Of a DNA stretch of 46,215 nucleotides, positions 35,592-43,479 are shown in pieces. A program made the position numbers and the translations under genes. The notes beneath the pieces are model-generated. The model saw only the letters and a program-made list of their open reading frames with translations, ran no database searches and was not told the DNA's origin. The stretch comes from Thiothrix caldifontis (GTDB lineage Bacteria; Pseudomonadota; Gammaproteobacteria; Thiotrichales; Thiotrichaceae), in the NCBI RefSeq assembly GCF_900107695.1, contig NZ_FNQP01000025.1, positions 1 through 46,215 of the forward strand. Reading direction: 5' to 3'. Each line of letters starts with the position of its first letter. The stretch's first letter is position 1.

Positions 35592-36953
35592 GTGCCGCCA
35601 GATATTTTCGTCAGCTTCGCGCATGTGGATGATCAGCCGGTTGCCAATCAGCAACAGGGTTGGATTACGCATTTCACCAACGATTTGCGCGGCGAGTTAA
35701 ACCGCCGTATGGGTCGCAAGGACAATTACCATTTCTGGAAGGATTTCCGCTTGCAGGGCAATACAGCAGTCACTCCGGAAATTGAGCAGCAGGTGAGGCA
35801 CGCCCGCACCTTGCTGATCTTGTTTTCCACCGGCTGGTTGGCTTCGCCTTGGTGTCAAAAGGAATTGGAACTGTTCTTGCAAAGCCACCCGGATGTCAAC
35901 GGGCGCATTTTCGTGGTCGAGCTGGAACGTTTTCAGCAGGATCACAAGCCGCCGATTATTCAGGATTTGCTCAATTACCCGTTTTGGCGCGTGACGGACA
36001 AAGACCGGGTGCGGCAATTGGGCTACCCCGTGCCGCAAGCTACGGACAGTGCTTATTACGAACGGCTGGTGGATTTGTCGCACGATCTTGCCAATGCGAT
36101 CAAATTGCTGCAAGCCAGTACAGCCGAACCCGTCGACGCGCCCAAAGCCACGGTGTATGTCGCGCCGGTCAATGATTCGCTCTACAGCCAGCGTCAAAGT
36201 GTGATCAGTGAATTGCGCCAGTTCGGTATTGAAGCGCTGCCCCGTGCTAATTCGCATAAAGTTGCCGAAATGGAAGCACTGTTAGCGCAATGTTCGCATT
36301 TTGTGCAATTGCTGGATGCAAACTACACGATGGGCGTTCCTTGTGATCAGCATTTCATTGCCGATGCGGCGAAAAAGCCCATCCTGCAATGGCGTGACCC
36401 TAAGTTGGATTATTCTGGCGGGCATGTGCCGGAAGAACAGCGGCAGTTGCTGGAGGGCAAGACTGTGATTGCCGCGCCCTTATCCGATTTTATCCGCATG
36501 GTGCGCGAAGCGGTTTTGCCGAAGCCTAAACCACCCGATGACGAAACGCCCAAAGTGAACGGGGAGCAGATGGTGTTTGTCCACGCCAGTCAGGATGACT
36601 TTGAACGGGCAAGGGGGGTGGCGAAAAACTTGCAGAGACGTGGTTACGGTATTGCTTTGCCACGCTATCAGGGCGAGCCGGAGCGCATCCGTAAAAGCAT
36701 TCAACGCGGCTACCAGTGCTGTGATGTATTGCTGCTGGTGTACCAAAAAGCCCCCGCCGAACTGGTGGAAGATTACTTGTCGGAAGCCAAGGTGCAGACC
36801 TTGCAGCGTGACACCAAACCGCCGATCCTGCTGTGTCAGGGTGATGATGCGGAAGAGTTGTATTTCATCCCGCCTGGTGTGAAACCGTTGGTGTGCCAGG
36901 GTGATTTCGACCAACACTGTCTTGAGCAGTTTCTGGCGGAGGTGGAAGCATGA
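35592..36953 (+). CDS. TIR-domain protein with two further TIR-like modules
   Basis: 453 aa from GTG 35592, 8 bases after CAGGAA; GTGs at 35553 and 35559 lack a ribosome site. Module 1 (residues 3-125) is a canonical TIR: DIFVSFAHVDD, HFWKDFRLQGN, and LLILFSTGWLASPWCQKEL with Glu91 at the position of the NADase catalytic Glu. Module 2 (about 185-310, VYVAPVNDSLYSQRQSVISELRQFGIEAL) and module 3 (about 330-453, VFVHASQDDFERARGVAKNLQRRGYGI, DVLLLVYQKAP) have the same alternation but lack that WCxxEL Glu, so they are probably binding or scaffold modules. The stop overlaps the ATG of the STAND-type gene (ATGA), so effector and sensor are translated together. A role in NAD+-depletion immunity is inferred from TIR families. 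Confidence 0.75.
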   Translation: MPPDIFVSFAHVDDQPVANQQQGWITHFTNDLRGELNRRMGRKDNYHFWKDFRLQGNTAVTPEIEQQVRHARTLLILFSTGWLASPWCQKELELFLQSHPDVNGRIFVVELERFQQDHKPPIIQDLLNYPFWRVTDKDRVRQLGYPVPQATDSAYYERLVDLSHDLANAIKLLQASTAEPVDAPKATVYVAPVNDSLYSQRQSVISELRQFGIEALPRANSHKVAEMEALLAQCSHFVQLLDANYTMGVPCDQHFIADAAKKPILQWRDPKLDYSGGHVPEEQRQLLEGKTVIAAPLSDFIRMVREAVLPKPKPPDDETPKVNGEQMVFVHASQDDFERARGVAKNLQRRGYGIALPRYQGEPERIRKSIQRGYQCCDVLLLVYQKAPAELVEDYLSEAKVQTLQRDTKPPILLCQGDDAEELYFIPPGVKPLVCQGDFDQHCLEQFLAEVEA

Positions 36954-39900
36954 GCCGCCCTAAACTCCAGCCATACCCCGGTTTGCGGGCGTTTGAACGC
37001 TATGAATCGCGCATTTTCTTTGGGCGGCAGCAACAGGTTGATGATTTGCTGGCACGGCTCAAACAACACCATTTCCTTGCGGTGCTGGGCGCATCCGGCA
37101 GCGGCAAATCGTCGCTGGTGAAAGCCGGGTTATTGCCGGGGCTGGAAAAAGGCTACATGGGCGAAGTCGGTTCGCGCTGGGCGATTGCCGAAATGCGCCC
37201 CGGTGATCAGCCGTTTGTGCGGCTGGCGGAAGGGTTGTTGGCGGATAAGGTGTTTGCGGGAAACTGGGAGAATCCCCCCCCATCCTAACCTTCCCCCGCA
37301 AGGGGGGAAGGAACAAGAGGTGCTCCCTTCTACCGACGCGGTGTCTTCCTCTTCGCTCCCTGCCCCCCTTGCGGGGGAAGGGTTGGGGAAGGGGGGGAAG
37401 GCTGCGCCAGCAGCCTTAGCGGCAGAGTTACGCCGTGGCTCCCGCAGCCTGCACGAAATCCTCACCCACGCGCCGCTACCCACAGGCACACGTTTGTTGC
37501 TGATGGTTGACCAGTTTGAGGAAATGTTCCGCTTCCGTGAGCAGGAGGAGAATCAGGCGGCGGCATTCGTCGCGCTGTTGCTGGAGGCTTGCACCCACCC
37601 GGATGTGTACGTGGTTATCACCATGCGTTCCGACTTTTTGGGGGCGGCGGCGGAATTCCACGGCTTGCCGGAGGCGATCAACGCCGGGCTGTACCTCACG
37701 CCGCGTTTGTCGCGGGAACAGTTGCGCGATGCGATTAGCTTGCCTGCGCAATTGTTTGGCGGGTCGGTGGAAGACGCGCTGGCAAACCATCTGTTGAATG
37801 AGGCGGGCAATGACCCCGACCAGTTGCCGCTGTTGCAGCACGCGCTGATGCGGCTGTGGGAAAACGATGCGGATAAAATCCTCACGCTCGACGAATACCG
37901 GGGCTTGAGGGGCTTGCGCGGGGCATTGAATGACCACGCGGAACAGGCTTGGCAGGAACTGGATGCTGACGGGCAAGCGGTTGCTGAAACCATGTTCCGC
38001 GCCCTCACCGAACGCAGCAAGGATGGGCAGGACATCCGCCGTCCGCTCAAGGTGCAGGCGTTGCTGGATATGACCGGGGCAGAGTTGCCGACCTTGACGC
38101 GCATTGTCGATACCTTCCGCCAGCCGGGGCGCAATTTCCTGATGCCGCCACCGCAAGTGGCATTGACGGCGGATACGGTGCTGGATATTAGCCATGAGAG
38201 CCTGATCCGCCAGTGGCAGCGGCTGCAAGGCTGGGTGGCGGCGGAAGGCGACAAGGCAGCGATGTATTTGCGGCTGCTGGAGGGGGCGCAGCGTCATGCG
38301 GGTGGGCGTGGCGAGTTGTGGCGTGGGACGGATTTGGCGGTGGCGCGGGAATGGCGGGAGAAGACGCAGCCGAATGGGGCTTGGGCGGGGAGGTATGCGC
38401 CTGCGGTGAATGCCGCCTCTTCCCCCCATCCTAACCTTCCCCCGCAAGGGGGGAAGGAACAAGAGGCACTCCCTTCTACCACTGCTGCGTCTTCCTCTTC
38501 GCTCCCTGCCCCCCTTGCGGGGGAAGGGCTGGGGATGGGGGGGAATGGTTCGGAGCACCACAATTTCACCCTAGCAATGCAGTTCCTCAGTGAGAGTGAA
38601 GCCGAGGAACAGCGTGTCCGCGAGGCAGAGGAAGCGCGGCGCAAGGCGGAACTGACGCAGGCGCGGCGACGGTTTGGGTTGTCGTTGGTGGGGTTGCTGA
38701 TTGCGGCAGGCTTGGCGGTGTGGGGGGCGGTTGAGCGTAACCGTGCCGAGCAACAGACGGAGCAGGTGCGCAAGACTGAGCAGGCACGTACCGAAAGCCT
38801 GTTTGACTCCACCCTGACCCACGCCTCACTGCTGACCAAGGTGGAAGATTTCGCGGCGACTGCCACCAAGCTGGACAGCACCCGCTCGCTGGATGCGGAC
38901 ATCCCCGCGCCGCGCCGCCATGCCCGCGACCTGCTGGCGGGCTATACCGCCATTATGGGCGGGGAGGAGCAAGACACCTTGCAGGATGGCGACAAGCGTT
39001 TGCCTGTATTGGTTGGCGATATTGCCATCAGCCCGGACGGGCATTGGCTGGCAGCTTCCGGCGAGCGCGGCACGGTGGCATTGTTTGAACGTGCCAGCGG
39101 CAAGCTGGTGCAGAAGCTGGAGGGGCATGATGGTTCTCAGGGGCAAGCGGGTGTGGTATTCGATATTGTTTTCCACCCTACCCAACCTTGGCTGTTTTCC
39201 GGCGGTGAGGATGGGCAGATTATCCGCTGGGCATTGCCGCAGGCGGGGCAAGCCGCCAAGGTGTTGCAGCAGTGGCAGGTTGACGGTGGTGCTGTGAATG
39301 CACTGGCGTTGACCCCGGATGGCAAGGTGCTGGCGAGTGGGCATGATGATGGCAAGATTCGGTTGTGGGATAGCGGGGAGGAGAAAGAGAAAGACACTTC
39401 GCCGAAGTTGTTGCGGGTGTTGGAAGGGCATAGCCGAATGATTGCTACTGGTTGGGGTTTGGCTTTCAGCCCGGATGGGGAGCGGCTTGCCAGTGCGTCT
39501 TATGACAATACCGTGCGTTTGTGGGATTGGGGCAAAGGCAGCAGTTTGCAGGTGTTGGCGGGGCATAATGGTTTTGCGCAAGGGGTGGCATTCAGTGCGG
39601 ATGGGCAAACCTTGGCAAGTTCCAGTGCTGACCAGAGCATCATCCTGTGGGATGCTGCCAGCGGGCAAGCATTGCGGCGGCTCAAAGGCCACCAGAACAT
39701 GGTGTTTGGCTTGCAATTCCTGCCTGACGGGCTGCTGGCTTCTGCCAGTAGCGACAACACCATCCGCCTGTGGGATGTGGCAACCGGCATTACCCGGCGC
39801 ATCCTGCAAGGGCATACGGCGGCAGTGACGGGTTTGGCATTGTGGCAGGAGCAAGCAAGCGTGTTGCTGTACAGTGCCAGCAATGATGGCACGGTGAAAC

Positions 39901-41531
39901 GCTGGGGCGGGGAGTTGCCGGGGCAATGGTTGGTGGGGTTGCCTGATGAACCTGCTTCTGCTGCTATTTCTCCAGATGATAGAATCTTTGTTGTTGGTTA
40001 TGCAGACGGAAAAATAAATCTTTTTGATTCAGAAAATTATCAGCTTTTACATGAGTTGTCAGGTGAACATAAAAGGGTGATGAGACTGACTTTCAATAGT
40101 GACGGTTCGCGTCTTGCGTCAGCCGGGATAGATGGTGTTGTGAAAATCTGGTCAGTCCATGAGGGTGACGGTTTTTCCCTGCGACTGGAAAAGACCTTGA
40201 GTGAGCATAAGGATGTTGTCCATGCTGTCGCCTTCTCCCCTGACGATTCCCAACTCGCCACTGCCAGCTATGACGGGCGTATCGGCTTGTTTGATCTGGT
40301 GGGTGAGGGGACGCCGCAGTTGTTGGAAGCGCATGATTCCCAAGTTAGTGCTGTTGGATTCGATTCTACGGGTAAATTGCTGATTAGTTCTGGTGTCGAT
40401 GGGAAACTCAAGTTTTGGAGCGTCAATGGACAATCGCTGGAAAGAAATGAAACTGAATTTCAGGCATCAGATGTATTGATGTGGGCAAGCATCAGCCCGG
40501 ATGGTCAGCAATTCGCCAGTGTGGGGCGCGAATACACTGTCAGCGTCTACCCCACCAGCGGCACTGGCACACCCCTGCCCCTGAACGGGCATGAAAGTAC
40601 GGTGTACAAAGCCATTTTCAGCCCGGACAGCCGCCAACTGGCAACGATGGGAGCTGATGCAACCGTGCGGCTGTGGGATTTGGACACGCAAAGCGAACTG
40701 TTCCGTTTGCGTTTGCCGAGTCAGGCAATGCCTCCTGTTCCCGCTTGGGACTTCGATTTCCGTTGTACGCCGACGGGTTGCTGGATTGCCGTGCCGCTCA
40801 CGTCGGGGAAGCTGGCGTTGTATAATTTGGGGAAGATCAAGGATTATTCGGCGGAGGAGCCAGCCAATGCCGAGCCACCGCCACCCACAGCACCCGTCGC
40901 CCCGGATGCCGCCAGCCTGTTGCAAGAAGAGCAACGTCATCAGGAAGCCATCAAGAAAAATCCGCAAAGTGCCGATGCGTTTGCTGCTTTTGCGGCGTTT
41001 GAATATGATCGGGAAAACTATGTTGCGGCAGAGAAAAGACTGGAGCAGGCTTTGAAACTTGACCCTAAACACTTTGATGCATTGTGGCGTTATACCGTTC
41101 TCTTGCAAAAAATCAAAAAAGACTATGTGAAAGCAGAGAAGTATCACCGACAACTAGCAAAAGTAGTGCCTGATTATCCTCCTATTCTGGGTAATTTTGC
41201 CCAAGTCATGCTGGCTCAAGGCAAACTGGAAGAAGGTCACAACCTGATCAACCAGTCTTTTGCCTATCATGCCGAGAGATTTGAGGTAGCCCTGCTGCTG
41301 GAGTTGTGGTTCTACCGCCTCGCCCATTTCCCCGACAAATACCCCTACGCCAAAGATAAGCTGATCGCTTTATTGGAAAAAGGTGCGCGTAGTGATGGCT
41401 GGGGTTTTTCCAGCAATATCGCCCAAGCCGAAAAAGCCGGTCATCCCGATGTGGCTCTGCTCAAAGCCTTCGCCGATGTGATCAGCAAAAAAGCCGAGTT
41501 CTCAACCTTAACCCCGTATCTGGAGAAATAA
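36950..41531 (+). CDS. Membrane-anchored STAND-type NTPase with 14 WD40 repeats and TPRs, reading frame interrupted by a C8 tract
   Basis: As written, frame one runs 36950-37288 (112 aa) and the rest continues in the +1 frame to 41531. Loss of one C of the eight at 37274-37281 gives a single 1526-aa protein. Order: N-terminal PYPGLRAFERYESRIFFGR block of nSTAND proteins; Walker A at 47-54 (GASGSGKS); Walker B LLLMVDQFEEMF near 180; winged-helix-like region; transmembrane helix near 575 (LSLVGLLIAAGLAVWGA) followed by a coiled coil; 14 WD40 blades from about 690 to 1290 (two 7-blade propellers); TPRs near 1320-1450. Two palindromic elements lie inside the coding region. It forms an ATGA-coupled operon with the TIR gene. 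It is probably the sensor/switch of a TIR defence module; it could equally be decaying. Confidence 0.75.
37275..37397 (+). repeat. Palindromic dispersed element, copy 1, within the NTPase gene
   Basis: About 123 bp with roughly 32-bp imperfect terminal inverted repeats (left arm CCCCCATCCTAACCTTCCCC then CGCAAGGGGGG; the right arm is its near reverse complement). The core CCGCAAGG is typical of REP-like families. It is about 90% identical to copy 2. It lies between the Walker A and Walker B motifs. In the frame used downstream it reads PPHPNLPPQGGKEQEVLPST and continues open. Confidence 0.8.
38422..38543 (+). repeat. Palindromic dispersed element, copy 2, within the NTPase gene
   Basis: About 122 bp, same structure and orientation as copy 1, read in frame as SPHPNLPPQGGKEQEALPST followed by a Ser-rich core and LPAPLAGEGLGMGG. 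It sits in the linker between the NTPase region and the transmembrane segment, where an insertion can be tolerated. The two copies are translated in the same element frame. Confidence 0.8.
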
Positions 41532-41554
41532 GTAACCTGAACCAAACTCCGGCG

Positions 41555-41580
41555 TAGGAGCTTGCCCCGCAAGCGATTCC
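41555..41580. repeat. REP-like palindrome
   Basis: TAGGAGCTTGCCCCGCAAGC has a 6-bp stem GCTTGC/GCAAGC with CCC loop. This resembles the short extragenic palindromes of Pseudomonas-type genomes (GGGAGC...GCTTGC...CGCGAAG). It lies 24 bases after the NTPase stop and could also act as a weak terminator. Confidence 0.45.
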
Positions 41581-41631
41581 CTCACTTCGGTTGTGTTACA
41601 ATTTTGGTATCAGATAGCAGGAGTGCGAAAC

Positions 41632-41871
41632 ATGACATTGGAAAAGGTGAGCTACCTTTACGTCAGGGTAAGCATTGACCCTGATGTGTGTAATGGCAAA
41701 CCAACCATCCGTGGTAAACGGATTACGGTACATACGATATTAGATTACTTGAGTGCAGGGGAAAGCGTCAGCGAGATTTTGCGCCAACACCCATCCTTGG
41801 AAGCCGAAGATATTCCCGCGTGCCTTGCGTTTGCCAGCCGCCTGATGGATCAGCGTGACTGCTGTAAGTGA
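41632..41871 (+). CDS. DUF433 antitoxin-like protein
   Basis: 79 aa from ATG 41632, 8 bases after AGGAG. The DUF433 signature is clear: VSIDPDVCNGKPTIRGKRITVHTILDYLSAGESVSEILRQHPSLEAEDIPACLAFA. DUF433 proteins carry a winged/helix-turn-helix fold and often form toxin-antitoxin pairs with DUF5615 (PIN-like) nucleases. The C-terminus is slightly altered (RLMDQRDCCK). No partner toxin follows: the next gene is SMI1-like, so this appears to be an orphan. Confidence 0.75.
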   Translation: MTLEKVSYLYVRVSIDPDVCNGKPTIRGKRITVHTILDYLSAGESVSEILRQHPSLEAEDIPACLAFASRLMDQRDCCK

Positions 41872-41919
41872 CAGAGCTCTTGATTTTAGCTGCGGACTAA
41901 ACGTTTATGTGCAGTATGT

Positions 41920-41929
41920 TGAACTGTTA
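41920..41929 (+). repeat. 10-bp direct repeat, left copy, flanking the SMI1/KNR4 gene
   Basis: TGAACTGTTA occurs here, 20 bases before the SMI1-like ATG, and again at 42564-42573, 22 bases after its stop. The right copy lies at the point where homology to DUF898 stops. It could be a target duplication or recombination site; a chance repeat is possible. Confidence 0.35.
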
Positions 41930-41948
41930 ATGTGAAATCAGGTGACTT

Positions 41949-42542
41949 ATGACGAAGTGGAAAGAGCTAAAGCAAGCAATCATTCAAAAAAGTCCAGAAC
42001 TTGGTCAGTATCTAAACAGCGGTGTTGATCCAGAGAAACTGGTTGAGCTTGAAAGTAGATTGGGTGTTGCATTGCCAATGGAGTATAAAGAAATTTATCT
42101 TCAAAATGATGGCGAAGTTTGGGAATCACCTGGATTCTTTTTTGGATTGCATTTTTTAACCCTAGAATCCGTTATTAGTGAGTTAGATCGTTGGGAAGAA
42201 ACTGTGAATCTAGGCTATAACGATCTAACTGATTTTTGTGAATCTAAACCGCTTGGTCATATTCAAGATATTTATGCTAATAAAAAATGGCTACCCTTAA
42301 TGGATGATGCTGGAGGGAATTTTATTGGTCTTGATTTTGATCCTGGTCCAAAAGGAATCAGTGGACAAATTATAAATTTTGGGAGAGATGAGGATGTTAA
42401 GTATGTATTTTCTAGCAGTATTGGGGATTTTCTTGATTCTTTGAAGAGTTTGGTTTTCGACAAAGAAACTCAATTAAGCGATTATGATGGTAGCTTGGAT
42501 TATAAAGGATTACATTTTATAGATGCTCTTAAACGAAATTAA
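41949..42542 (+). CDS. SMI1/KNR4 (SUKH) family protein
   Basis: 197 aa. The SUKH core is visible: LVELESRLGVALPMEYKEIYLQNDGEVWESPGFFFGLHFLTLE, then WLPLMDDAGGNFIGLDFDPG and a C-terminal VFSSSIGDFLDSLKSLV. SUKH proteins commonly act as immunity proteins against contact-dependent or polymorphic toxins. No toxin gene is adjacent. The gene is visibly more AT-rich than its neighbours and uses A/T-ending codons, which suggests recent acquisition. It is flanked by the 10-bp repeat TGAACTGTTA. Ribosome site: AGGTGACTT 5' of the ATG. Confidence 0.75.
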   Translation: MTKWKELKQAIIQKSPELGQYLNSGVDPEKLVELESRLGVALPMEYKEIYLQNDGEVWESPGFFFGLHFLTLESVISELDRWEETVNLGYNDLTDFCESKPLGHIQDIYANKKWLPLMDDAGGNFIGLDFDPGPKGISGQIINFGRDEDVKYVFSSSIGDFLDSLKSLVFDKETQLSDYDGSLDYKGLHFIDALKRN

Positions 42543-42563
42543 GTCTGATTGAGTTTTGAGGGC

Positions 42564-42573
42564 TGAACTGTTA
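42564..42573 (+). repeat. 10-bp direct repeat, right copy, flanking the SMI1/KNR4 gene
   Basis: Second copy of TGAACTGTTA (first at 41920). It lies 6 bases past the last recognisable DUF898 codon on the minus strand. Confidence 0.35.
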
Positions 42574-42578
42574 CACCA

Positions 42579-43304
42579 TTTCAAGTAAATTACGTAGAAA
42601 TCCCCTGCTGCGAGGAAGGATTGAAATTTTGCCTGACCGTAACTGTGTTGGTCTAGTCAGTAACGGTTATACAATGTTTGCCAATACGGAAAAAATAGTG
42701 CTGCAATCACGTATGCACTGCTGCCCAATACGAAGAGTGGTAGCATGGCTTCCTGTAATGCCCCGGCTGCGCTGGCTTCATCAGGCGTGGTTTGAAATGC
42801 TATGTAACTGTCCCAGTTTGGCAAATTACCACTGAGCATAAATCCTAGGGTAACAATGCCCAAGAGCAGCATCGGCAACAGTAACAGCAGCCAATACGCA
42901 TGGCTGGGCGTGCCATTAAACCTGAAGCGTATATTCCGGTAGCTGCTGACATTGGCGTTAAATTGCAAACCACGCCAGATTGCCCAGGGTAATACCACCG
43001 CTATGATTATTAGCATGATATAAGTTCCCGGTGGGAAAAATTGCGCTGACAGTAAATAAATGCCAAGCATTAGGAGAACGAGGATGCGCCCCGGCAGAAT
43101 TTGCAGTGGGGTGGCATGATATTCGAAATTGGCTCCATCCAGCCAAGTATTCCCGTAAAAGTAGCGTTTGGTACGTACCGTTGCCCATGCCGAGTAAATT
43201 CCCAGTGTTAATACAGTAAGCAGTGTGTTGACTAGCCAAATTTTAAAATATTCGCTGTTTGAGCCTGTGAACGTAAAGTTCAGTTGTTTTTCCATTGCAG
43301 ACAT
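42579..43304 (-). pseudogene. DUF898 (YjgN-like) membrane protein gene, interrupted and truncated
   Basis: From ATG 43304 (AAGGAG 10 bases upstream) the open frame is 215 aa to a TGA at 42657. It shows the DUF898 start FTFTGSNSEYFKIWLVNTLL, RTKRYFYGNTWLDGANFEYHATP and several transmembrane helices. YjgN proteins are normally 330-400 aa. Past the TGA the same frame continues HSYGQAKFQSFLAAGDFYVIYLK, which matches the next part of the family (rYGxAxF... GxFYxIYL), to about 42579. The TGA is therefore a nonsense mutation and the rest of the gene is gone. A shortened functional protein ending at 42657 cannot be excluded. Confidence 0.65.
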
Positions 43305-43479
43305 ACGCGCCGCTCTCCTTACAATAATTGAGTTTTTGATACTGTGGAGGTACGTCAATATTCATCCATACGGGTTAAGCCGATGACTAAATTTGATGAT
43401 ACTTTGATGAAATAGATCACAGGAGGGGTTGAGGGATATAAAATACAGGGACTATAAACCTCATCCATTGGAACTTGGT

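Noticed and set aside
37476-38561. 361-codon open frame antisense to the NTPase gene
   Set aside because: It lies wholly opposite the NTPase coding sequence, is Pro/Arg/Gln-rich without domains, and is the usual shadow of a GC-biased gene.
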